NCBI RefSeq assembly: GCF_046097065.1
Contig: NZ_CP175563.1
Coordinates: 1,612,001 to 1,676,000 of the forward strand
Direction: 5' to 3'
Length of the DNA stretch: 64,000 nt
Source of the DNA: Syntrophus buswellii
Lineage (GTDB): Bacteria > Desulfobacterota > Syntrophia > Syntrophales > Syntrophaceae
Shown: in pieces, positions 15,432 through 24,460 of the stretch
Position numbering within the stretch: the first letter of the stretch is position 1
Layout of the letters: every line of letters begins with the position of its first letter
Notes under the pieces: generated by a model
Database searches by the model: none
Told to the model about the DNA's origin: nothing
Seen by the model: the letters and a program-made list of their open reading frames with translations, nothing else
Program-made: the position numbers and the translations under genes

Positions 15432-17084
15432 TCAGACCCCCGATGCGCTGAAGGTGGCATTGATCAGCACCTGGGCCTCTTCCCTGATCTGCTCAAGGTG
15501 CTCTCTGCCCTTGAAGCTTTCCAGGTAGATCTTGTAAATGTCTTCCGTACCTGAAGGTCTGGCGGCAAACCAGCCGTTTTCTGTCACCACTTTTAGACCG
15601 TCAATGGGGGCGCCATTTCCGGGAGCCTCCGTCAGGGTGGCAATGATGGGTTCTCCCGCCAGTTGGGAAGCGGACACCCGGGAGGGGGAAAGCTTCTTGA
15701 GAACAGCCTTCCGGGCGGGCGACGCGGCGACGTCCATGCGGTCGTAGAGGGAGATGCCAAAACGCCCGGTCAGTTCGGCATAGATTTCACCAGGATCGCG
15801 TTGCGTTCGAGCGAGGATTTCCGCCGCCAGAAGATCCATGATAAATCCGTCCTTATCCGTTGTCCAAACCGTGCCGTCCTTTCGAAGGAAGGTCGCACCG
15901 GCGCTTTCCTCTCCTCCAAAGCCGAATTCGCCGGAAAGCAATCCGGGAACGAACCATTTGAATCCCACGGGAACTTCAGACAGCCTGCGCTTGAGAGACG
16001 CGGCGATCCGGTCGATCATTCCGCTGGACACAAGGGTTTTGCCGATGGCGACCTTGCGGTCCCATTGCGGACGGTTCGAAAAGAGGTACCAGATGGCCAC
16101 GGAAAGAAAGGCATTTGGATTCAGGAGGCCGGCGCTGCGGGTGACGATCCCGTGGCGGTCGAAATCCGGATCGTTTCCGAAGGCGATGTCGAAGCGGTCC
16201 TTCAGTTCGATCAGCCTGGCCATGGCATAGGGAGAGGAGCAATCCATCCGGATCTTGCCGTCCTTGTCCAGGGTCATAAAGGAAAAGGTGGGGTCCACGC
16301 GCGGATTGACCACCTCGATATCGAGACGATAGCGATCGGCGATGCGAGCCCAGAAGGACACCCCGGAGCCGCCCATGGGATCCGACCCGATCCTGAGGCC
16401 GGCGGCCGCGATAGCGTCCATGTCGAGGACATTGTTCAGGTCGTCGACGTAGGGTTGGATGTAATCATGTTGACGAACCGTTTCGCTCTTCAGGGCCTTG
16501 TTCAGGGAAATTCGTCGGATGGACCTGAGGCCGTCGCTCAGAAGGCCATTGGCCCGCTTTTCGATATCCGCGGTGACAGTCGTGTCGGCAGGCCCGCCAT
16601 GCGGCGGATTGTATTTGATGCCCCCGTCGACAGGGGGATTATGGGAGGGCGTAATGACGATGCCGTCGGCAACATCCGAAGTGCGGCCCCTGTTCCAGGT
16701 CAGAATGGCATGGGAAATGACGGGAGTCGGCGTATAGCCACCATCCGCCTGGATACACACCAGGACCCCGTTGGCGGACAGGACTTCCAGGGCCGTGGCG
16801 AAGGCCGGCTCTGACAGGGCGTGTGTATCCATGCCGAGATAAAGCGGGCCGGTCAGCCCGATTTCCTTCCGGTAATCACAGATGGCCTGGCAAACGGCCA
16901 GGATATGATCCTCGTTAAAGCTCCAGTTTCGAGGCGTCCCGCGGTGGCCGGACGTTCCGAAAGCGACCCTCTGTTCCGCCTGGGACACATCGGGATGGTT
17001 TGTATAATACAAGGATACGAGCTTGGGAATATTGGCCAGCAGTGAAGGTGGGACCGGCTTTCCGGCCAAGGGATGAAGAGACAT
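15432..17084 (-). CDS. pgm: Phosphoglucomutase, alpha-D-glucose phosphate-specific
   Basis: Interconverts glucose 1-phosphate and glucose 6-phosphate, linking glycolysis to glycogen and sugar-nucleotide synthesis. The 550-aa protein matches the long Pgm type: VAFGTSGHRGT near the start, the catalytic serine in VITPSHNPP (Ser147), the metal loop GNDPDFDRHG, and the phosphate-binding end AARPSGTEDIYKIYLESF. The ATG at 17084 follows the strong Shine-Dalgarno AGGAGGTG. It stands alone between a convergent transporter pair and a divergent small ORF. A GH57-glycogen synthase gene in the same window suggests glycogen metabolism as one use. Confidence 0.95.
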   Translation of the reverse strand: MSLHPLAGKPVPPSLLANIPKLVSLYYTNHPDVSQAEQRVAFGTSGHRGTPRNWSFNEDHILAVCQAICDYRKEIGLTGPLYLGMDTHALSEPAFATALEVLSANGVLVCIQADGGYTPTPVISHAILTWNRGRTSDVADGIVITPSHNPPVDGGIKYNPPHGGPADTTVTADIEKRANGLLSDGLRSIRRISLNKALKSETVRQHDYIQPYVDDLNNVLDMDAIAAAGLRIGSDPMGGSGVSFWARIADRYRLDIEVVNPRVDPTFSFMTLDKDGKIRMDCSSPYAMARLIELKDRFDIAFGNDPDFDRHGIVTRSAGLLNPNAFLSVAIWYLFSNRPQWDRKVAIGKTLVSSGMIDRIAASLKRRLSEVPVGFKWFVPGLLSGEFGFGGEESAGATFLRKDGTVWTTDKDGFIMDLLAAEILARTQRDPGEIYAELTGRFGISLYDRMDVAASPARKAVLKKLSPSRVSASQLAGEPIIATLTEAPGNGAPIDGLKVVTENGWFAARPSGTEDIYKIYLESFKGREHLEQIREEAQVLINATFSASGV

Positions 17085-17272
17085 AAGGCACCTCCTGAGT
17101 AGTCGTTCTTTTTAAAACATATTAACTCACTTGACAGGGAGTCGCCAGATAAATTAGAGAGACTGCGACGTATTATGGAACGTTAGAGGAATAAGTTGCG
17201 GAAATGTAAAAAATATTATAGAAAACAGCCGAAAATACGGGCTCAGGATGGCTGATGACGGAGGTTTTGTAC

Positions 17273-17464
17273 ATGGAAAAAAGGTTGGAAGGCGTTCGGG
17301 GAGAGATTGACCGGAGAATTCTGGACAAAATGCTGATGCACAGGGATATTTCTCCCGAGGAACTCAGGGCATACACGGATTCTCTTCCCGATGTATCGGA
17401 TAACATGGAAGAGATCATCGTGGAGATTACAGAGGAGTCGGAAAACGAGCGACATGATGATTGA
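17273..17464 (+). CDS. Small hypothetical protein upstream of tatD
   Basis: A 63-aa acidic protein (MEKRLEGVRGEIDRRILDKM at the start, HDD at the end) with no signal peptide, membrane segment or Cys. It is predicted to be helical, with an acidic tail (DNMEEIIVEITEESENE). I do not recognise a family. The frame also has an ATG at 17255, but GGAGG at 17259-17263 lies at proper distance from the ATG at 17273. Its end overlaps the tatD start by 11 bp, which suggests translational coupling and argues that it is a real gene. Confidence 0.6.
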   Translation: MEKRLEGVRGEIDRRILDKMLMHRDISPEELRAYTDSLPDVSDNMEEIIVEITEESENERHDD

Positions 17465-18266
17465 CTCTCATGCTCACCTTGAGATGAAGGACTTTGATGA
17501 CGACCGGAAGGACGTCATCGCCCGGGCGAAGGAAGCCGGGGTTGCCGCCATTGTCACCATTGGAACGGATCTTGACGACGCTTGCAAAGCGGTGGAAATC
17601 GCCTCGCAGTACGAGTGCGTCTACGCAGCGGTGGGAATTCATCCCCATGAAGTCAAGAGGATTGACCCGAAGACGTATGACCGCATGCTCGATTTGGCGG
17701 CGAGACCCAAGGTCGTCGCCTACGGCGAAATCGGATTGGATTTTTTCAAGAATCGTTCTCCGAGAGAGGTGCAGATCCGTCGGTTCGGGGAGCAGCTGGA
17801 ACTGGCGGAAGACTTGAACCTTCCCGTTGTGATTCACGATCGGGAGGCCCATCGGGAAACGATGGAGCTCCTGTCCGCGTGGAAGGGCTCCGGGAGAGGC
17901 GTCATCCACTGCTTTTCCGGCGACTATGCCATGGCCCGGAAATGCCTGGATTTGGGTTTTTATATCTCCATTCCGGGAACGGTCACCTTTCCCAAATCAG
18001 ACACCCTGCGCGATGTCGTCCGCCGTGTCCCCGCCGAATCGCTTCTGGTTGAAACGGACGCCCCGTTTCTGACGCCGGAACCCCATCGGGGAAAACGAAA
18101 TGAATCCGCCTTTGTGAAATACACGGCGATGAGGGTGGCGGAGCTCAAGAACATGCCCTTTGAGGCGCTGGCACAGATGACGGCGCAAAACGCCTGCAGG
18201 ATTTTCAAGATCGATCTTGAATCGACAACGGGAAGGGACAGGAACGTAGAGTCTTCGAAAAAGTGA
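17454..18266 (+). CDS. tatD: TatD-family metal-dependent hydrolase
   Basis: TIM-barrel metallohydrolase with DNase activity reported for family members; the cellular role is unsettled. From the ATG at 17454 it has 270 aa. MIDSHAHLEM gives the first HxH metal pair. YAAVGIHPHE, AYGEIGLDFF (metal Glu), VIHDREAH, VIHCFSG and LVETDAPFLTPEPHRGKRNE follow in the canonical order. A second ATG lies one codon further (17457). The frame is open further upstream to 17391 but that part overlaps the small ORF and is not family-like. Confidence 0.93.
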   Translation: MMIDSHAHLEMKDFDDDRKDVIARAKEAGVAAIVTIGTDLDDACKAVEIASQYECVYAAVGIHPHEVKRIDPKTYDRMLDLAARPKVVAYGEIGLDFFKNRSPREVQIRRFGEQLELAEDLNLPVVIHDREAHRETMELLSAWKGSGRGVIHCFSGDYAMARKCLDLGFYISIPGTVTFPKSDTLRDVVRRVPAESLLVETDAPFLTPEPHRGKRNESAFVKYTAMRVAELKNMPFEALAQMTAQNACRIFKIDLESTTGRDRNVESSKK

Positions 18267-18293
18267 CGTGTCTTACCCGCACGAAGAGGAAAC

Positions 18294-18965
18294 ATGAAAA
18301 AGAGAGCCGCGGTGATTTGTGGCGGTCAGATTCGCGATTATTCCTGGTTCCGGAAGAGGATTTCCGATCTGGATCCATGCAGGATCATCTGTGCCGACGT
18401 GGGGGCCGCACACTGCCTGAGGATCGACGTGGATCCGGAAGTGGTGATCGGCGACATGGATTCCCTTGATCCAGAGACGGCGGAGGATCTTGTCCGGCGG
18501 GGAACGAGAATATCCGGTTATCCCCCGGAAAAGGATGAGACAGACACACAGCTTGCGCTGCAGTACGCCCTGTCCCTGGAACCCGAGGAGATCCGGATTT
18601 TCGGCGCAATGGGTGGCCGGATCGATCACACCCTGGCCAACCTGTCCATTCTTAAAATCGCCCTGGATCAGGGGGTCCCCACACGGCTTGTTGACGAATG
18701 GTGCGAGATTCTCATGATTCGCGATTCCTGCGTCCTGGAAGGAGAAGCAGGCCAGACCGTGTCCCTTTTTCCTTTTTCTTCGGCGGTGACGGGGATCACC
18801 CTGAGAGGCTTTGCCTACCCCCTGGAAAACAACGCCATGGAAATCGGCCGTCCCTACGGGATCAGCAATGTTCTGACAGACCAGCGGGGATTCATTTCAC
18901 TGGCCGATGGAATTCTTCTTGTCATCCATTATTACCGCAAGGGGCATTTCCCGGAAGGAGCCTGA
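18294..18965 (+). CDS. thiN: Thiamine pyrophosphokinase
   Basis: Transfers pyrophosphate from ATP to thiamine to give thiamine diphosphate, a salvage step. The 223-aa protein shows the family motifs: ICADVGAAHCLRIDVDPEVVIGDMDSLDP (in part), YPPEKDETDTQLAL, FGAMGGRIDHTLANL, and the C-terminal thiamine-binding part GISNVLTDQRGFISLADGILLVI. It starts 27 bp after tatD. thiD begins 7 bp downstream and thiC comes next, so the three form a thiamine group. No TPP riboswitch was found in front. Confidence 0.9.
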   Translation: MKKRAAVICGGQIRDYSWFRKRISDLDPCRIICADVGAAHCLRIDVDPEVVIGDMDSLDPETAEDLVRRGTRISGYPPEKDETDTQLALQYALSLEPEEIRIFGAMGGRIDHTLANLSILKIALDQGVPTRLVDEWCEILMIRDSCVLEGEAGQTVSLFPFSSAVTGITLRGFAYPLENNAMEIGRPYGISNVLTDQRGFISLADGILLVIHYYRKGHFPEGA

Positions 18966-18972
18966 GAAGACG

Positions 18973-19815
18973 ATGGAAAGAAAACCGGCCCGCGTCCTTA
19001 CCATCGCAGGATCGGACTCCGGCGGAGGGGCGGGCATTCAGGCGGACCTGAAGACCATTACCGTACTGGGCGGTTTCGGGATGAGTGTCATCACGGCCTT
19101 GACGGCACAGAACACCCTGGGCGTTCAGGGCATCTTCGAAGTGCCGATCCCCTTCATCGAACAGCAGTTTGATTCCGTTGCAACCGACATCGGCGTTGAT
19201 GCCGCCAAGACAGGCATGCTGGTCAACTCCGCCGTCATTCGCGCCGTTGCAGCGAAAATCCGCCGATACGGAATTGAACGGCTAGTCGTCGATCCGGTCA
19301 TGGTGGCCAAGGGCGGAGTGCGGCTTATCAGGGATGAAGCCCTGGACAGCCTGGTTTCGGAACTTATTCCCCTCGCGCTCGTCGTGACGCCCAACGTGCC
19401 GGAAGCTGAGGTTCTCGCCGGCATGGCCATCGGCTCCGTCGAGGACATGAAGAAAGCAGCCCGGAACATCCGGGAACTGGGTGTTCCCAACGTGATCGTC
19501 AAGGGAGGCCATCTGACTGGCCCGGCCACTGATATTCTTTTTGATGGCAGCAGGTTCTACGAATTCACGTCCGAGCGCATAGCCACAACGGACTGCCACG
19601 GGACTGGCTGCACATATTCCGCTGCCATTGCCACCGCCCTTGCGCGGGGAACATCACTGCTCGAATCGATCCGGGAAGCGAAGGCCTATATCTCCAAGGT
19701 GATCCGCTTTGCCTGGCATATCGGGCAGGGACACGGACCCACGAATCATGCCGCCCCCTTTTTGATGCCCTCGACCCGCTTCTTCCATTTATCGATCAAA
19801 GATGATATTCCGTGA
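18973..19815 (+). CDS. thiD: Hydroxymethylpyrimidine/phosphomethylpyrimidine kinase
   Basis: Phosphorylates HMP and HMP-phosphate to HMP-diphosphate in thiamine synthesis. From the ATG at 18973 it has 280 aa. The N-terminus is ARVLTIAGSDSGGGAGIQAD, the ribokinase-fold substrate site. VVDPVMVAKGG, VVTPNVPEAEVLAG, VIVKGGH and TTDCHGTGCTYSAAIA (anion hole and catalytic Asp/Cys region) follow. The frame is open to 18907 inside thiN but the family N-terminus starts at 18973, with AAGGAG 11 nt upstream. No fused ThiE domain is present. It uses the product of ThiC, encoded next. Confidence 0.95.
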   Translation: MERKPARVLTIAGSDSGGGAGIQADLKTITVLGGFGMSVITALTAQNTLGVQGIFEVPIPFIEQQFDSVATDIGVDAAKTGMLVNSAVIRAVAAKIRRYGIERLVVDPVMVAKGGVRLIRDEALDSLVSELIPLALVVTPNVPEAEVLAGMAIGSVEDMKKAARNIRELGVPNVIVKGGHLTGPATDILFDGSRFYEFTSERIATTDCHGTGCTYSAAIATALARGTSLLESIREAKAYISKVIRFAWHIGQGHGPTNHAAPFLMPSTRFFHLSIKDDIP

Positions 19816-19970
19816 GGAACGGCGGGCGCGGCAACGGTCGTTGGGGAAGCCATGACGTTTGTGAATCGATGGCAGCGACGGAATACATTCGTGCAGACCG
19901 GGCATAGGAGAGATTCGATTCCGTGCTGGAAATCGATGATGCGTTTTTTTAAGGAGGAAAGAAGGAAACG

Positions 19971-21257
19971 ATGACGCAGTTGGAAGCGGCCAGACTGGGG
20001 ATAGCCACCGAGGAAATGAAATTGTGTGCGGATAAGGAAGGGGTTACACCGGAAGTTATCCGACGGGGGGTCGAGGAGGGGAGCATTGTCGTCATCCGCA
20101 ACAACCTTCACAACAGTATTGTTCCTCTGGCCGTGGGCAGGGGGCTTCGCACAAAAATCAACGCCAATATCGGAACGTCTCAGGATCATGCAGACGTAGC
20201 TCTTGAACTGAAGAAAGTTGAGGCCTGTGCGGCGTCGGGCGCAGACGCCCTGATGGATCTTTCCACGGGTGGAGATATCCGGTCGATTCGCCAGGCCATC
20301 ATGAAAGCCTCCCCCATGGCGGTGGGAACGGTTCCCATCTACTCGGCGGCGGCGAATGCCATGAATCGCCGCAAGTCCATCATGGAAATGACGGCGGATG
20401 ATCTGTTCCAGGCCATTGAAGAAAACGGCGAGGATGGCGTGGATTTCATTACCGTTCATTGCGGGGTGACACGCGAAAGCGTGGGGCGGATCGAGGCCCA
20501 GGGCCGCCTGCTGGGCATCGTCAGCCGGGGCGGTTCCATTACGGCTCGCTGGATGGATTACAACGATTCCGAAAATCCCCTTTACGCCCAATACGACCGT
20601 CTGTTGGAAATAGCACGCCGCTACGACATGGTCCTCAGCCTGGGTGACGGTCTCCGTCCTGGATGCCTGGCCGACGCGACGGACCGGGGCCAGGTACAGG
20701 AACTCATCGTTCTCGGGGAACTGTGCCGAAGGGCGCGCATGCAGGATGTTCAGGTCATGATTGAGGGTCCGGGACACGTTCCCTATTACCAGATTGAAGC
20801 GAACATCTCCCTGCAGAAAAGCCTCTGCGAAGGAGCCCCGTTTTATGTTCTGGGGCCTCTGCCGACGGACATCGCCCCGGGATACGACCACATTACCGCG
20901 GCAATAGGCGGAGCCCTTGCCGGGGCTGCCGGGGCGGATTTCCTCTGCTATGTGACCCCTTCGGAGCATCTGCGTCTTCCGAACCTGGAAGACGTCCACG
21001 AAGGGATCATGGCCTCCCGGATTGCCGCTCATATTGCGGATATCGCCAAGGGCTACCCCGGAGCCATGGAGAAGGATGCTCTGATGGCGAAGCATCGCAG
21101 CGAATTCAACTGGGAAGGTCAGATCGAACTTTCCATCGATCCCGGACGCAGCCGGTCATGGCTGGAACGGAGCGAAAGCGCGAAGGAGGAGGGCTGCACC
21201 ATGTGCGGTGAGTTCTGCGCCATCAAGCTTGGGAAAAAGGATGCCCATCGCCAGTGA
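19971..21257 (+). CDS. thiC: Phosphomethylpyrimidine synthase ThiC
   Basis: Radical SAM enzyme that converts aminoimidazole ribotide to HMP-phosphate. The 428-aa protein is the short anaerobe/archaeal-like form without the N-terminal extension of E. coli ThiC. KINANIGTS, DALMDLSTGGDI, GTVPIYSA, DFITVHCGVTRES and MIEGPGHVP are diagnostic. The C-terminal CTMCGEFC supplies the iron-sulfur Cys residues in the atypical C-x2-C-x4-C type spacing. AAGGAGG lies before the ATG. The 155 bp upstream was read for a TPP riboswitch without finding one. cca overlaps its 3' end by 17 bp. Confidence 0.96.
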   Translation: MTQLEAARLGIATEEMKLCADKEGVTPEVIRRGVEEGSIVVIRNNLHNSIVPLAVGRGLRTKINANIGTSQDHADVALELKKVEACAASGADALMDLSTGGDIRSIRQAIMKASPMAVGTVPIYSAAANAMNRRKSIMEMTADDLFQAIEENGEDGVDFITVHCGVTRESVGRIEAQGRLLGIVSRGGSITARWMDYNDSENPLYAQYDRLLEIARRYDMVLSLGDGLRPGCLADATDRGQVQELIVLGELCRRARMQDVQVMIEGPGHVPYYQIEANISLQKSLCEGAPFYVLGPLPTDIAPGYDHITAAIGGALAGAAGADFLCYVTPSEHLRLPNLEDVHEGIMASRIAAHIADIAKGYPGAMEKDALMAKHRSEFNWEGQIELSIDPGRSRSWLERSESAKEEGCTMCGEFCAIKLGKKDAHRQ

Positions 21258-22578
21258 AAAAGGATATTCCGCTCCAAGCCTCGAAGGGGCTGCCGGCATT
21301 GTCCGCCGACTGAAGAGCGCCGGGTATGAGGCCTGGCTGGTGGGCGGCTGTGTCCGCGATTTTCTGCGCGGCGAGGAAGCGGTTGACTACGACATCGTGA
21401 CCTCCGCCTCTCCGGAAGCAATGCGGAATCTCTTTTCCCATACGGCCGCCGTGGGGATTCGATTCGGCGTTCTCCTGGTTATTGAAAGGGGGAACACCTA
21501 TCAGGTGGCAACCTACCGATCCCCTCACGGTTATCGGGAAGACGTCCGCAGAAGGGACTTTACGGTCAATGCCCTGCTGATGGATCCGGAAACGGGTCGG
21601 ATTGTCGATGAGGTGGGGGGCCGGGACGACCTGAAGCGGAGACTGATCCGTGCCGTGGGCAGTCCCGAAGACCGCTTTGCCGAAGATCCGCTGAGGATGC
21701 TCCGGGCCGTGCGATTTGCCTCCAATCTCGGCTTTGCCATCGAAGAGAACACATGGCAGGCCATTTCGGATCATGCTGCCGAAATCCTGACCGTAAGCGC
21801 CGAACGTATTGCAGATGAACTGACCTTCCTACTGACCCGGGGCGGGGCGGGTTATGGCATGCGGCTGCTCGCGGACTGCAGCCTGCTTGCGCAGGTTCTG
21901 CCTGAAGTGGATGCCCTGCGGGGGGTGCGGCAGCCTCCGAAGCATCATCCCGAAGGGGATGTCTGGACCCACACGGTAACAATGCTCGATCTGATGCGTT
22001 GCCCCGCCGATGCCCGCCTCGCCTGGGGAGTTCTCCTGCATGACGTAGGCAAGGCGGATACGCAGACAGAAGACGACAGCGGCATTCATTTCTTCGGCCA
22101 CGCCAGGCAGGGATGTGTTCTCGGGGAGAGCATCCTGCACCGTCTGAGATTTTCCCGGGCGGACGGGGAAACGATCCTGGATCTCATCCGCTTTCATATG
22201 AATTTCATGAATGTGCAGAATATGCGTCCCAGCCGGTTGAAGCGTTTTCTGCTGAAAACCGGTTTTGATCTCCATCTTGAACTTCATCGCCTGGATTGTC
22301 TGGCAAGCCATGGGAGCTTGGAATCCTATGAATATTGCCGGAAAAAGCAGGCGGAATGGGCCGATGAGCTGAGAACGCTTCCTCGGCTGCTTTCCGGAAA
22401 GGATCTCCTGGAGATGGGCCTTCCTCAGGGAGCCCTCATCGGGAAGGTGCTGCGCATCGTGGAGGAGGCTCAGCTCAACGGATCGATCAAAACCCCGGAG
22501 GAGGCCCACCGATTTGTAATTGACCGCTGGTCCTCTGTTCCGACCAGGAAGGATGACTCATGTTTTCCCGACGATTGA
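21241..22578 (+). CDS. CCA tRNA nucleotidyltransferase / poly(A) polymerase family with HD domain
   Basis: Class II nucleotidyltransferase that adds or repairs the tRNA CCA end, or adds poly(A); the sequence alone does not separate these. From the ATG at 21241 it has 445 aa. The head domain shows LVGGCVRDFLRG and the catalytic DYDIVTSASPE. RRDFTVNALLMD and EDPLRMLRAVRFASNLGF complete the family core. A C-terminal HD domain is visible from HPEGDVWTHTVTMLDLM to LLHDVGKADTQ, as in phosphohydrolase-containing CCA enzymes. It overlaps thiC by 17 bp and hisC by 19 bp, so translation is likely coupled. Confidence 0.9.
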   Translation: MPIASEKGYSAPSLEGAAGIVRRLKSAGYEAWLVGGCVRDFLRGEEAVDYDIVTSASPEAMRNLFSHTAAVGIRFGVLLVIERGNTYQVATYRSPHGYREDVRRRDFTVNALLMDPETGRIVDEVGGRDDLKRRLIRAVGSPEDRFAEDPLRMLRAVRFASNLGFAIEENTWQAISDHAAEILTVSAERIADELTFLLTRGGAGYGMRLLADCSLLAQVLPEVDALRGVRQPPKHHPEGDVWTHTVTMLDLMRCPADARLAWGVLLHDVGKADTQTEDDSGIHFFGHARQGCVLGESILHRLRFSRADGETILDLIRFHMNFMNVQNMRPSRLKRFLLKTGFDLHLELHRLDCLASHGSLESYEYCRKKQAEWADELRTLPRLLSGKDLLEMGLPQGALIGKVLRIVEEAQLNGSIKTPEEAHRFVIDRWSSVPTRKDDSCFPDD

Positions 22579-23636
22579 AGTCCCTGACCCCTTATGTCCC
22601 GGGCGAACAGCCACGGGACCGCTCGTATCTGAAGCTCAACACCAACGAGAGCCCTTATCCCCCGTCTCCGCGCATCGAGGCTTTTCTGCGGGAATTCGAC
22701 CCGGCGCTGCTACGCCTCTATCCAGATCCCTGGTCGCTGAACCTGCGCCGGAAAATGGCCGGGAAGTATGGACTGTCCGAGGATCACATTTTTGTGGGAA
22801 ACGGTTCCGACGAAGTCCTGAGCTTTGTCTGGTACGCCTTTTTCGACGGCCGGTACGGCAGGCTTCTCTTTCCGGAATTCACGTACAGTTTTTTCCCCGT
22901 TTACTGTGACTTTTATGAAGTTCCCTACCGGAGGATTCCCCTCCGTCCGGATTTTTCCGTGGATCTTGAGGCCATGATCGAAAACGGTGGGGAGCCTTCC
23001 TGCGGGATCATCTTTCCCAATCCCAACGCGCCCACAGGCGTTGCCCTTGAACTGGACAGGATAAGGGCGCTGATGGACCGCTATCCTTCAGACCGGGTTG
23101 TCGTCATCGACGAGGCTTATGTCGATTTCGGTGCTCAAAGCGCCATTGGAATGATTGCCGATTACGAAAACCTCATCGTCACAAGGACGTGCTCCAAAAG
23201 CTTTTCACTGGCAGGTCTGAGGCTCGGATACGCTTTCGGGAATCCGGATCTGATCCGGGCCCTTTTCACGACGAAGGATTCCTTCAACTCCTACACGGTC
23301 GGCCGACTGACACAGTCCATCGGCGAGATCGCCATGGAGGACGAAGAGTGGATTGCAGAAAAAACATCCCGGATCGTTGAGACCCGGACTTTTTTCTCGG
23401 ATGCGCTTCATGCGCAGGGCTGGGAGGTTCTGCCTTCCAGGGCGAATTTTGTCTTTGCCCGCAAAACAGGGCTTTCGGGACAGTATATTTACGAGACTCT
23501 CAAGAATCGAGGGATTCTGGTCCGCTATTTCAACGTGGAGGGAATCCGAGATTTTGTCCGCATCACCATAGGAACGAAGGAGGACATGACCCGTCTGCTG
23601 GAAGAGACGCCAAGGCTTTGTTGCACGGAAACCTGA
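22560..23636 (+). CDS. hisC: Histidinol-phosphate aminotransferase
   Basis: PLP enzyme of histidine synthesis (may also act on aromatic amino acids). The 358-aa protein is a fold type I aminotransferase: LNTNESPYPPSP (substrate N-terminus), GNGSDEVLSF, FPNPNAPTG, VVIDEAYVDF and TRTCSKSFSLAGLRLGYAFG, with Lys213 as the PLP lysine. The C-terminal VRITIGTKEDMTRLLE is typical of HisC. It starts inside the cca gene (19-bp overlap). It is the last gene of the tatD-thi-cca-hisC run. No other his gene is in the window. Confidence 0.93.
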   Translation: MFSRRLKSLTPYVPGEQPRDRSYLKLNTNESPYPPSPRIEAFLREFDPALLRLYPDPWSLNLRRKMAGKYGLSEDHIFVGNGSDEVLSFVWYAFFDGRYGRLLFPEFTYSFFPVYCDFYEVPYRRIPLRPDFSVDLEAMIENGGEPSCGIIFPNPNAPTGVALELDRIRALMDRYPSDRVVVIDEAYVDFGAQSAIGMIADYENLIVTRTCSKSFSLAGLRLGYAFGNPDLIRALFTTKDSFNSYTVGRLTQSIGEIAMEDEEWIAEKTSRIVETRTFFSDALHAQGWEVLPSRANFVFARKTGLSGQYIYETLKNRGILVRYFNVEGIRDFVRITIGTKEDMTRLLEETPRLCCTET

Positions 23637-23929
23637 GAATCGTGAAGCCTGTTGGTCAGCGCTACGCCGGCATCCGAAAGGCCTTCAGCACGATTGTTGA
23701 AGGCAGGCGGGCGATCGTCTGAAGAAAAATCCAGTGGGCATCTCCTGCAGGGAAGGGCTGGAAACGGACCGGACATGTGCCCGTGCCCGCGCAGCCCTTT
23801 ACGCGATGGGGATTCTCCGGATGGACGATATGCCGCGATGGCACTTATCGCCCCCCCGTCCTTAAAAGCTCCAGTTCGCCTTGTTTCAGCGGGCCTGACT
23901 GGAGCGCGCGCCATTCGTTGTTCCTTCCG
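23637..23929. other. Gap between hisC and transposase relic
   Basis: About 290 bp with no credible intact gene. On the minus strand one frame contains AFNNRAEGLSDAG, faintly like the end of ISL3-type transposases, so this may be decayed IS sequence; the match is too short to call. Confidence 0.4.
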
Positions 23930-24460
23930 CTAAAGCATCTGTTCCTTGAGGGACGCCTGGGAATAGGAGCCGGCCTTGTATCCGCCGGTCTCCGGGCTTC
24001 TGGCCCTGCGGGATGAAGAGGCCGACGCTCCCGTTTTCTTCCTCCGATCCATGCGGTGAATCGTCTCGTCATCCACTTCCAGGTACCAGCCTGCTCCCCG
24101 GTAGCTTGTCACCGTCGTGAGGCGGAGGATCTCTTCGGCAAAGCGCTTCGTGAAACGGCCGCTGATCCACTCCAGGCTTTCCACCCGGATTTTCTTATCG
24201 CGGTCGCACATGATTTTTCTCTTTGGCACCTGAAGGAAAACACGCCTGCCGCAAAGGGGCAGATCCTGAACAGTCATGCTTCCCATGCTGTGAACCGCTG
24301 CGCTGTGGGTGGATCCACAACCGGAGCAGACCGGCGTTCCCGGATCGATCGGCTCAACCTGCATGTGGATGGATCGTGAATTGATCTGAATAATCCTGGC
24401 CACCTTGTAATTGGGAATGTTAAGAAGCTTTGCTATGGTTTCTAAGTCCATGGGTCCCAT
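23930..24460 (-). pseudogene. ISL3-family transposase, N-terminal fragment
   Basis: The first roughly 140 of 176 residues look like the N-terminus of an ISL3-type transposase: a zinc finger (CSGCGSTHSAAVHSMGS, then KIMCDRD) and a helix-turn-helix region (FTKRFAEEILRLTTVTSYRG, WYLEVDDETIHRMDRR). After this the frame runs into a low-complexity Ser/Arg tail and stops. Intact ISL3 transposases are about 400 aa with a DDE domain that is missing here. No terminal inverted repeats or target duplication were seen. It is therefore a dead, truncated copy, possibly an IS relic inserted downstream of hisC. Confidence 0.7.

Noticed and set aside
15663..16814. 383-aa open frame on the plus strand
   Set aside because: Antisense to pgm, which is intact; no family features.
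19816..19970. Possible TPP riboswitch before thiC
   Set aside because: The conserved core elements of the TPP aptamer were not found in the spacer.
19746..21095. 449-aa open frame on the minus strand
   Set aside because: It lies opposite thiC and thiD, which have full family matches; its own translation is Arg/His-rich without domains, as expected for an antisense shadow.
23640..23770. AFNNRAEGLSDAG as an ISL3 transposase C-terminus
   Set aside because: Too short, and it continues into antisense of hisC; not strong enough to annotate as a gene part.
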